22,490 nt of DNA. Origin: Fidelibacterota bacterium. GTDB taxonomy: Bacteria; Marinisomatota; Marinisomatia; Marinisomatales; UBA1611. The position numbers and the translations under genes were made by a program. The DNA is taken from contig PBKF01000051.1 of assembly GCA_002722105.1 (NCBI GenBank), forward strand, positions 1 through 22,490. Reading direction: 5' to 3'. This document shows positions 16,338 to 22,490 of the stretch, in pieces (within the stretch, counting starts at the first letter, position 1; the number at the start of each line of letters is the position of its first letter). The notes under the pieces were generated by a model that ran no database searches, was not told where the DNA came from, and saw nothing but the letters and a program-made list of their open reading frames with translations.

Positions 16338-16766
16338 TTACTTACTCCAATCAAATTCTATTTCACTTAGCTCCTTTCTATCTACCTCTTCGGGGTCATG
16401 AGTCAGGTCAGCAATATTTAATACGAGAGAGTTAGTCTTAGACAACCCTTGAAAACCTACCCAAACCATAGGAGGTATAGTTAAACGAGAATACTCTTGC
16501 TGAGATAAATAATATGCATCATATTCTTTATGTCCATCTAAGCGATCATCTAGCAATACAAATCTTACTTCTCCAATCGGTACTACTAAATTTAATGTCA
16601 TAAGCCGATGCCTTTTCCAAGCCTTAACTTTGCCTGGTTCTATCTCAGAAAAATAAGCCTCTCCAAACTGATTATATCCTGCATCAAAATTTTTTAATGC
16701 ATGAAAAACCCTGCCATTAGGAACTTCTATTATATCCAGTGGAGTTAGTAGCACGTCTTTAATCAT
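16338..16766 (-). CDS. RmlC-like cupin, putative CDP-4-keto-6-deoxyglucose epimerase
   Basis: About 142-residue single-domain cupin related to dTDP-4-dehydrorhamnose 3,5-epimerase. I chose the ATG at 16766, which overlaps the rfbG stop by eight bases (coupled translation), over a TTG at 16799 that would add 11 residues and a longer overlap. The core FGEAYFSEIEPGKVKAWKRH (residues 34-53) aligns with the RmlC strand that carries the catalytic histidine; His53 is the likely counterpart, but the usual RGLHYQ wording is absent. It is shorter than RmlC (about 180) and divergent, so it may be a single-site epimerase or an isomerase. Being between rfbG and rfbF strongly suggests that it acts on the RfbG product. 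Confidence 0.72.
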   Translation of the reverse strand: MIKDVLLTPLDIIEVPNGRVFHALKNFDAGYNQFGEAYFSEIEPGKVKAWKRHRLMTLNLVVPIGEVRFVLLDDRLDGHKEYDAYYLSQQEYSRLTIPPMVWVGFQGLSKTNSLVLNIADLTHDPEEVDRKELSEIEFDWSK

Positions 16767-17868
16767 CTTTAGACCAACTAATGTCTTTTGACTGAGCAAT
16801 CCTTACATAATCTTCAATCTGAGAAATAGAAAATTCATACATGGAGGATTCATTATCTTGAAAATGATGTTTATACCAGTCAGCAGTCATGTTAACTGTT
16901 TCTTTAAAATTTAGAGTGGGTTGCCAATTAAGATCAAATAAAGCTTTATCGCAATTTAATTTTAGTAAGCCCGCTTCGTAGAGTTGGCCCTCATTTTCTG
17001 AGACATCTTTCCAATTAGCTTTATTCCAAGATTTTTTTATTTCATTTATAAGCTGTCCAACAGAATAATTATTTTTTGAAGAAGGTCCAAAATTATACGG
17101 CTCTCCATGATTTTTTACTGATAATGCAAGATTACATGCTAAAAGAAGATAACCGCTTAAAGGTTCTAAAACATGTTGCCATGGACGTGTAGCAACAGGG
17201 TTTCTAATTTCTACTGTTTTTCCTTCTGACCAGGCTCTAATACAGTCGGGTATTATTCTATCTTTAGCCCAGTCACCTCCTCCAATGACATTTCCAGCAC
17301 GAGCTATACCTATTCGAACATTTGTTTCTTCCTTTTGGAAATAAGATTCAATGTAAGATCTTATAGCAAGTTCTGCCATCCCCTTTGAAGCACTATAGGG
17401 ATCTTTACCTCCCAACTTATCTGTTTCTCTATACCCCCAAGACCATTCAACATTATCATATGCTTTATCGCTTGTGATCATTATGGCAATGGATTCCTTT
17501 TCTAATTCACGCAATGACTCCAAGACATTTGCGGTACCGATTGCGTTTATACCTAAAGTATCTAATGGGTTGGTGTATGATGTACGCACTAAGGACTGAG
17601 CTGCTAAATGAAATACAAAATCAGGCTTGGCAATCCTTATACAATCTTTTAAAGAGTTAATATCTCTAATATCTAACCTTATATCTTCAATAAAATTTTC
17701 TAATTTAGAAACAATAAAATTTGAAGGTTCACTAGGTATATCAGAGGAGCAACCTATAACCTTTGCGCCTAGACTGTGTAGCCAAATCGAGAGCCAACTC
17801 CCTTTAAAACCAGTATGGCCCGTAATTAGAACGGTCTTGTCCTTGAAAGTGTCTTTTAAAAGTTTCAT
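16759..17868 (-). CDS. rfbG: CDP-glucose 4,6-dehydratase
   Basis: 369-residue SDR dehydratase converting CDP-glucose to CDP-4-keto-6-deoxyglucose. Family hallmarks: GHTGFKGSWLS (17-27), ITSDKAYDN (131-139) with the Ser-Asp-Lys triad, DPYSASKG (156-163) with Tyr158 and Lys162, RAGNVIGGGDWAKDRIIPD and RPWQHVLEPLSGYL. The length is as in RfbG/DdhB. It overlaps the cupin gene by eight bases and starts 19 bases after the HAD phosphatase stop, so it is inside the same minus-strand transcript. No RfbH-type 3-dehydrase is present, so the sugar should keep its 3-hydroxyl. Confidence 0.95.
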   Translation of the reverse strand: MKLLKDTFKDKTVLITGHTGFKGSWLSIWLHSLGAKVIGCSSDIPSEPSNFIVSKLENFIEDIRLDIRDINSLKDCIRIAKPDFVFHLAAQSLVRTSYTNPLDTLGINAIGTANVLESLRELEKESIAIMITSDKAYDNVEWSWGYRETDKLGGKDPYSASKGMAELAIRSYIESYFQKEETNVRIGIARAGNVIGGGDWAKDRIIPDCIRAWSEGKTVEIRNPVATRPWQHVLEPLSGYLLLACNLALSVKNHGEPYNFGPSSKNNYSVGQLINEIKKSWNKANWKDVSENEGQLYEAGLLKLNCDKALFDLNWQPTLNFKETVNMTADWYKHHFQDNESSMYEFSISQIEDYVRIAQSKDISWSKDD

Positions 17869-17887
17869 ATATTAATTCTACTAATTT

Positions 17888-18574
17888 TTATAGTAATTCT
17901 TTAAAATCTTTTAGTAGGTAATTTTGACCTACAGGAACAGGTAAACGGGAAGAAAGAATGTCTTCTATATGTTGTCCTATTCCCACAAACATACAACCTA
18001 ATTTATTGGCAGCATCAAAATCAGATAAAGCATCACCAAAAAAAACTATTTGAGTTATGTCGATATTATACCTAGACAATATAGCTCTTAGATTATCTAA
18101 TTTAGATTTAGGCGAACCAAACACTTGAGTAAAGTAGTGATCCATATTGCGGCACTTAATTATCTCTTTAATTTCTGACTCTGGAGTGGCTGAATTTATA
18201 AAGAAAAGCTTTTCATTTAGATAATTTTTTTTGAGAAATTCTTCTGCTCCTCTTATTTCTGGAGACTTAATAACAGATTCTTTAACCAGACTCGAGAATT
18301 TGGTAGAAAGCTCTTCAATATCACTCTCCCTTAAGTCCATATTTAAAAAATTACCATGGTAGTATTTGAATTTATCGAATCTTGACATGCCTCCATTAGC
18401 TTGATGATGCTCAACGACTTTACTTGATATAGACTCGCCATATTCTTTATATAATTCATAAAATGCTAAGGTTTTAATATTTACAGAATCTGCCAGAACA
18501 CCGTCAAAATCAAAAACAAACGTTGATTTTGTGTCTAAGATTTTTACTATCTTTTTTTGATCCTTTTTAATCAT
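17888..18574 (-). CDS. HAD-superfamily phosphatase (subfamily IA-like)
   Basis: 228-residue haloacid-dehalogenase-fold hydrolase, probably a phosphomonoesterase on a small phosphorylated metabolite. Motif I DFDGVLADS (22-30) with nucleophile Asp22 and Asp24; motif II FFINSATPE (124-132); motif III Lys156 or Lys158 in GSPKSK; motif IV FFGDALSDFDAA (178-189) with Asp181 and Asp185. An alpha-helical cap sits between motifs I and II. It lies between the kinase-like gene (75-base gap) and rfbG (19 bases), so it may dephosphorylate a precursor for the sugar or alcohol moiety; this is inference. The 75 bases upstream show no clear promoter. Confidence 0.83.
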   Translation of the reverse strand: MIKKDQKKIVKILDTKSTFVFDFDGVLADSVNIKTLAFYELYKEYGESISSKVVEHHQANGGMSRFDKFKYYHGNFLNMDLRESDIEELSTKFSSLVKESVIKSPEIRGAEEFLKKNYLNEKLFFINSATPESEIKEIIKCRNMDHYFTQVFGSPKSKLDNLRAILSRYNIDITQIVFFGDALSDFDAANKLGCMFVGIGQHIEDILSSRLPVPVGQNYLLKDFKELL

Positions 18575-18649
18575 TAAAGGTATATCGTCTTTATCTTGTC
18601 TTTAGAGTTAAACTTCTCAATACAAGGTTTAATTCTGAAAGAAGGTCTT

Positions 18650-19381
18650 TTAATTAGTTCGTAAGTTTATTTTAGAATCTAAATTATTACATTCTAATTT
18701 ATTGAATTTCATTACAGGTAGCTTATTAAGTTGTTTCCCCCATATTTGACTATTATCTGATAAATATTCTTGCATTGTATCCAAAGGAGCATTAAAAAAC
18801 TTTTTATCTAAGCAATCGTTAATTTTTAAACTCTTTAACATTTCATTGGCATGGCAGATAACTTTTGAGCTTATTTTTTGTTTTAATGAGAGTATATAAA
18901 TCTGTTCATATATTAGATTTAAAGCATCAAACCCTTTTGGAATATTCGAGGGTGTGAAATGCTCCCAATCAATTATAATTAGACCATCTTCTCTGAAGAT
19001 AATATTATCAATAGAATAATCACCATGAATAACTATTTCAGTTTTTAATAGTTTTGACCAAATCTCACAATACCCTTCAACAGCTCTTTCTATATAGGAT
19101 CTATTAAGCCAATAACCATCCCTAAAGTTAGCTTTCTTTCCATTGAAAAAATTGAACAGTACTGAATAATATCTAGAGAGTTCTGTGATCTTAGAAATCT
19201 GATTAATTCCTGAATTTTCATGATACCAAGTGACTCCTCTAATCTCATTTTTTAATTTCTTTATTGAGGCTGTTTCAGAAGCAGACTTCTTTATATAAAC
19301 AGGCTTGTATTCTAAATCGTAAATTAGAGTAAGAAAAATTCCGCTCTCGTTGGCATTAGCTCTTATTAAACTACTTATCAC
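18650..19381 (-). CDS. Aminoglycoside phosphotransferase (APH)/choline-kinase-fold protein
   Basis: 243-residue kinase-like protein. N-lobe features are the lysine in VYIKKS (Lys31 or Lys32) and the pairing Glu46 in KNEIRG. The catalytic loop is VIHGDYSIDN (117-126), the Brenner motif with Asp121 and Asn126. The metal-binding aspartate is Asp138 in LIIIDWEH. All catalytic residues are present, so an active small-molecule kinase is likely, for example on a sugar, choline-like or aminoalcohol substrate. It starts with GTG overlapping the previous stop (GTGA), meaning coupled translation. The N-lobe is short, so it may have been the C-terminal half of a longer protein with the preceding ORF. Confidence 0.75.
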   Translation of the reverse strand: MISSLIRANANESGIFLTLIYDLEYKPVYIKKSASETASIKKLKNEIRGVTWYHENSGINQISKITELSRYYSVLFNFFNGKKANFRDGYWLNRSYIERAVEGYCEIWSKLLKTEIVIHGDYSIDNIIFREDGLIIIDWEHFTPSNIPKGFDALNLIYEQIYILSLKQKISSKVICHANEMLKSLKINDCLDKKFFNAPLDTMQEYLSDNSQIWGKQLNKLPVMKFNKLECNNLDSKINLRTN

Positions 19382-19947
19382 TTGATTACTATAATTTTAT
19401 CAATGAATAACTTACGAAGTGAGTGGCTTTTAATAATCGTCCATGTTGTAAATAATTTTAAACTTATTAAAGGGTTCATAGAGTGCAAAGACCAATAGCG
19501 CTCTACAGATGGTCTATTTAAAATTTCAGGAATCACTAATTTAACATTTTTAAAAGATGGAGCGACAGAATAAGTTGAGACTTCGTTAGTTTTGTAATTC
19601 CTTTTATTGAAAAGATTCCATTTAAACAACCTTAAAATTCCTTCCAATAAGATTATTCTTTGATTAATAGGCATTGAGTTAGTCTTGTCCTGTAGATTTA
19701 TTTTGTAATCAAGAGCTATTGAATAGTCAAAAAAATTTGGAAGGTTATTCATATCATTTATATTATCCTTGAATTCTAAAAAATTTTTCTTAGCTAAGAC
19801 TCTATAATTACTATGTTCATCTACCCATACATTAGCTCCTCTCTTAACAAGGCCATATAAAAGCTCTTCATCGAAATGAGGACAGTAAACATGCTTATTT
19901 TCTAATTCAAAGACCTCTAAAACGCCCTCAAAACCAGCATCACCCAT
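19378..19947 (-). CDS. Hypothetical protein, kinase-associated
   Basis: 189-residue protein that I do not recognise. It is mixed hydrophilic and aromatic, without a signal peptide. The C-terminal about 50 residues are basic and amphipathic (LFTTWTIIKSHSLRKLF). Its ATG overlaps the stop of the CDP-alcohol transferase gene by eight bases (ATGGGTGA), and its own stop overlaps the GTG of the kinase gene by four. The tight overlaps on both sides argue for a real, co-translated gene. It may be the N-terminal domain of a protein that is fused to the kinase in other genomes, but that is a guess from length and position. Confidence 0.6.
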   Translation of the reverse strand: MGDAGFEGVLEVFELENKHVYCPHFDEELLYGLVKRGANVWVDEHSNYRVLAKKNFLEFKDNINDMNNLPNFFDYSIALDYKINLQDKTNSMPINQRIILLEGILRLFKWNLFNKRNYKTNEVSTYSVAPSFKNVKLVIPEILNRPSVERYWSLHSMNPLISLKLFTTWTIIKSHSLRKLFIDKIIVIK

Positions 19948-20761
19948 TCTTTATTTCATTTAGCTTAGTAGATAAGACATCATCCGTATAATTTATCTTG
20001 GAGGAAAAAATAAAAGATCCTATCCAAAGTGCAATCCATTTTAAATTTACACCAACATAAAACAACCAACTCAGGGCAGGACCATTAAAATGTTCTATAA
20101 CTATTAATAATAAAACAAAATCTATTGTCCTAGAACGATCATCAAGAAATACAGAAAAGAAATTAAAAGCACCTCTATGGCTTTCTTTTATAGACTTGGC
20201 AGGTTTAGTTGTACCTACATGACTCTTAAAGCTTTTAGAATTTATACTTTCAAGGATATATTGGTTAGAAAATTTTGTTAACAACGTTCCATAACAAAAG
20301 GGATAGATAAATAAAGTCATAAGAAAAAAGATACTTTCATTAAAATAGAAATATTCATAAATACCTAAGGAGACAATAAAAGTTATAGAATTTATATTCG
20401 CTCCATAAATATCTAAAACGTGACCAGTTAAAGACGCTTTCCCCTTCAATCTTGCAAAAAAGCCATCTGCCCAATCGAGTATGCCTTTAGAAAAAATTAA
20501 AAAAATAGCAAAATAATGTGCTTCACTTATTGGTACTGCTAGAAGAGTTGCAGACAAAAAACCGCTAAATATATATAACTTAGTAATGTTATTAGGGTGT
20601 ATTGAGGTCTTTTGCAAAAAAAAGACTATCAGTGTCGAAAAAAACATATAGTATCTAGCTTTCAAAAAAGAATAAGGATTACACTTAAAATCTCCAACAT
20701 AAGGCATTCTCTCTACATTATATTCAAGCTGATAATGATATAAATCTTGAAAGCTCTTCAT
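19940..20761 (-). CDS. CDP-alcohol phosphatidyltransferase-like membrane protein with altered motif
   Basis: 273-residue polytopic membrane protein with several hydrophobic segments (about 38-50, 62-90, 125-160, 214-255). The family motif D-x2-DG-x2-AR-x8-G-x3-D-x3-D is visible as Asp96, Asp99-Gly100, Ala103-Arg104, Gly113 and Asp117. The final aspartate, considered the catalytic base, is Ala121 in DIYGAN. Normal members transfer a phosphoalcohol from CDP to an alcohol such as glycerol-phosphate, inositol-phosphate or serine. The change could mean a shifted mechanism, a different substrate or loss of activity. It lies 26 bases after DUF4956 and overlaps the next ORF by eight bases. Confidence 0.8.
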   Translation of the reverse strand: MKSFQDLYHYQLEYNVERMPYVGDFKCNPYSFLKARYYMFFSTLIVFFLQKTSIHPNNITKLYIFSGFLSATLLAVPISEAHYFAIFLIFSKGILDWADGFFARLKGKASLTGHVLDIYGANINSITFIVSLGIYEYFYFNESIFFLMTLFIYPFCYGTLLTKFSNQYILESINSKSFKSHVGTTKPAKSIKESHRGAFNFFSVFLDDRSRTIDFVLLLIVIEHFNGPALSWLFYVGVNLKWIALWIGSFIFSSKINYTDDVLSTKLNEIKNG

Positions 20762-20787
20762 AAACGGAATCTGTTTATTAATTCTTT

Positions 20788-21483
20788 TTAATAATCGATG
20801 TCGTGTTCTGAAGCGACAATAATAAGTTCACTAACTTCATCTAGGTTTGACAACTCTGTGCTCATTTCCTCTGGCGTCATATCCTTTCTCATCATGACAT
20901 CAAATGTCATTCTCGACGACAAAGAATCTCCAGAAGGTTCTATGTGTAATAGATTTGCCGTTTGGGCATATTTATTGAGGACTTCAACATACTCAGGTTC
21001 GCCTACAGAGCCATCTTGGCTTAATCGGAACCTTAAGATAAATTCACTACTATATATAGATCCATAATTTGTAGTGTAGAGTATGTAAGCAACTATAGAA
21101 GTTACTAAGGTTCCAGCAATAGCTAAGAAGTGGCTAGCTGTTCCAGAAGCCATTCCTGCTGCAAGGGCCAAAAAGACAAAGGCAGTGTCTTTAGTATCCT
21201 TAATAACAGTTCTGAATCTTATTATAGACAAGGCTCCTACAAGAGCGAATGCTCTTGCAATATTATTCCCTATGATCATCATCACCATAGCCACTATAAT
21301 TGTAACGAAAACAATTGTTAGCATGAAAGATTGCGAATAACTTACACCTTTGTGAGTGTACTTATAAACATAACTTATAAAAAGGCCCAGAACTATAGAA
21401 AGAGAAAGGTTTATTAAGACATCAAATTGAGAATAAATTTGAGACATCCCGGCAATATTTAAAATTTCTTGTGTAGCATCCAT
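20788..21483 (-). CDS. DUF4956 membrane protein
   Basis: 231-residue protein. The N-terminal half has about four membrane helices (23-41, 52-71, 101-115, 117-137), with the conserved core SIIRFRTVIKDTKDTAF (86-102) that defines DUF4956. A soluble C-terminal domain (about 147-231) ends in an acidic tail. The function is unknown; members commonly neighbour VTC-domain proteins, as here, and may form a membrane complex with them. A good Shine-Dalgarno (AAGGA at 21490-21494, overlapping the VTC stop) precedes the ATG. Confidence 0.87.
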   Translation of the reverse strand: MDATQEILNIAGMSQIYSQFDVLINLSLSIVLGLFISYVYKYTHKGVSYSQSFMLTIVFVTIIVAMVMMIIGNNIARAFALVGALSIIRFRTVIKDTKDTAFVFLALAAGMASGTASHFLAIAGTLVTSIVAYILYTTNYGSIYSSEFILRFRLSQDGSVGEPEYVEVLNKYAQTANLLHIEPSGDSLSSRMTFDVMMRKDMTPEEMSTELSNLDEVSELIIVASEHDIDY

Positions 21484-21492
21484 ATTTTTTCC

Positions 21493-22239
21493 TTATGATA
21501 AATCAACTGCGATTCCGCTAGCTTTCATTCCTAATACAAATTTTGAAACTGAAACTCTCTCTAGATTATAGACTAAGAGTAATTTATGAAACCAAGCGGG
21601 TATTTTTCTAAAAAACTTTACTTCTAATATAGTGTATCCAGGCAAACAATGATAAAAGCCTTTATCATCAGGGAAAAGAGTATATGAAGGTTTTGCCATA
21701 ATATGGCTATCAAAAGTGACTCTAAAATTCATATCATAGTCACTTACATAAGGTCGCCTTAAATAATCTACCAACACAACTGGTGATATCCTTTTTTTCA
21801 TCGTATCAGAAATAAACTCATTTATGATTTTAAGATCATTATACTTATGTACTATGTTTTCATAATCTTTTGCATGATAAAAATTATCAATATCAGACTC
21901 TTCTATTTGAGTCCTATGCTTAAACACCCTATTTACATTTCTTCCTTTTTGCTCCAGAAATAGAATTGAATCTTCTATTTTTTTATCATAGGTTCGTAGC
22001 CTAAATTTCTTTCTTTTTTTTACTCCGTCTATTTTTTCATAAAAATTAAAAGAAGTTGGACCGTCATAATATAATGATCTTACAAAATACGAATTGTTAA
22101 ATTCTGGATGAACATAGCCATCATATTTCATGAAATGCTGTATCTGATTCTCAACTTGGTCTCTAAGTCTCTTATTCAAGATATATTTAAATTCATATCT
22201 TGAAAATTCTTGTATTCTTTTTTCTTGAAGATCATTCAT
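21493..22239 (-). CDS. VTC-domain protein (polyphosphate-polymerase fold)
   Basis: 248-residue protein with a tunnel-fold VTC domain, related to the yeast Vtc4 polyphosphate polymerase. The basic and acidic tunnel residues are in place: RYEFKY (14-19), the RSLYYD strand (54-59), KKFRLRTYD (78-85), FLEQKGR (94-100), VDYLRRPY (157-164), FRVTFD (172-177) and ILEVKF (204-209, with Glu206 and Lys208). This supports a triphosphate-tunnel enzyme making or sensing polyphosphate or handling a nucleoside triphosphate. Unlike Vtc4 it has no SPX domain or membrane helices; the neighbouring DUF4956 may supply the membrane part. It starts five bases after the beta-helix gene. Confidence 0.9.
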   Translation of the reverse strand: MNDLQEKRIQEFSRYEFKYILNKRLRDQVENQIQHFMKYDGYVHPEFNNSYFVRSLYYDGPTSFNFYEKIDGVKKRKKFRLRTYDKKIEDSILFLEQKGRNVNRVFKHRTQIEESDIDNFYHAKDYENIVHKYNDLKIINEFISDTMKKRISPVVLVDYLRRPYVSDYDMNFRVTFDSHIMAKPSYTLFPDDKGFYHCLPGYTILEVKFFRKIPAWFHKLLLVYNLERVSVSKFVLGMKASGIAVDLS

Positions 22240-22244
22240 AAAAA

Positions 22245-22490
22245 TTAATAAATTCGCCTATTATTGTTCATTATGACTTTCTTAGATTCAAGATCAGAAA
22301 ACCCTCCGTTAAACGAGCTGTCTGTGATTATAATTTTCGACTTATTTTTTGCATCTATCCTGTTTTCTTTACCTTCAAATGTAGAATTTGAAACTTCGAT
22401 TTTTCCTCCGTCGCCGTAACGCCAATTTTTCTGGTAAGCATCTAATTGCATGACATTATCTTTAAATACGCTATCAAATACACGTACCTG
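22245..22490 (-). CDS. C-terminal end of a right-handed beta-helix protein (partial)
   Basis: The reading frame is open to the right window edge, so only the last 81 residues are seen. They contain repeated short rungs of the type VFDSVFKDN, VSNSTFEG and ITDSSFNGG, each about 22-28 residues apart, the pattern of a right-handed parallel beta-helix. Such proteins are often secreted or act on carbohydrate. In other bacteria the VTC-DUF4956 pair is often joined by a CotH-type kinase, and this could be the tail of such a protein, but no kinase sequence is in the window. It sits first in the visible minus-strand operon. Confidence 0.65.
   Translation of the reverse strand, partial: QVRVFDSVFKDNVMQLDAYQKNWRYGDGGKIEVSNSTFEGKENRIDAKNKSKIIITDSSFNGGFSDLESKKVIMNNNRRIY

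Noticed and set aside
16767..16799. Longer TTG-initiated form of the RmlC-like cupin
   Set aside because: The extra 11 residues lie inside rfbG codons, and an ATG at 16766 gives a typical short overlap with the rfbG stop.
20798..21321. Plus-strand ORFs opposite DUF4956
   Set aside because: Shadows of the conserved DUF4956 frame; low-complexity His/Ser-rich translation.

Overview
The window is AT-rich, densely coded DNA from a bacterium, most likely a marine gammaproteobacterium of the SAR86 type. The taxon is inferred from the low GC, the DjlA and RNase D homologues and the FabH-like ketosynthase of the Pseudomonas PA3286 type; no rRNA or other marker gene is present to confirm it. I see no tRNA, rRNA, CRISPR array, insertion sequence or phage gene.

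Left part (1-5407): housekeeping and lipid genes. An argD-like aminotransferase fragment (+) runs tail-to-tail into a FabH-like ketosynthase (-). Both lose their conserved C-terminal sequence at about base 387/388, so the first ~390 bases are either a real rearrangement or, quite possibly, an assembly or amplification chimera. Next come djlA (-) and, divergent from it, a DUF35 zinc-ribbon/OB protein with an SCP2-type thiolase (+), a YfcE-like metallophosphoesterase (+), then a small membrane protein and RNase D (-).

Middle and right part (5419-22490): a surface-glycan (O-antigen or capsule-like) biosynthesis locus in three blocks. (1) A membrane-bound WbpM/CapD/PglF-type sugar 4,6-dehydratase (-). 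(2) A plus-strand block: an AsnB-type amidotransferase, a UDP-HexNAc 6-dehydrogenase of the TviB/WbpO family, a GT4 glycosyltransferase and a UDP-uronate 4-epimerase. Together these suit an amidated or plain (N-acetyl)hexuronic acid residue. (3) A long minus-strand block, read right to left: the end of a beta-helix protein, a VTC-domain protein, DUF4956, a CDP-alcohol phosphatidyltransferase-like protein, an unknown protein, an aminoglycoside-phosphotransferase-fold kinase, a HAD phosphatase, rfbG, an RmlC-like cupin, rfbF, an NAD-dependent sugar reductase/epimerase, a GT2 glycosyltransferase and a small initiating sugar-phosphate transferase. The rfbF-rfbG-cupin-reductase set should make a CDP-linked 6-deoxyhexose. 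No flippase, polymerase or ABC exporter lies in the window.

Two points stand out. First, the plus-strand block is bracketed by two same-orientation copies of a sugar-transferase 3' end: the intact gene at 13038-13598 and an unannotated ~40-codon remnant at 7369-7500. This looks like the scar of a glycan-cassette replacement. Second, the VTC / DUF4956 / CDP-alcohol transferase / unknown / kinase / HAD run is tightly packed with overlapping start and stop codons and abuts CDP-sugar genes. That suggests an uncharacterised phosphate-containing modification of a surface polymer; this is inference.
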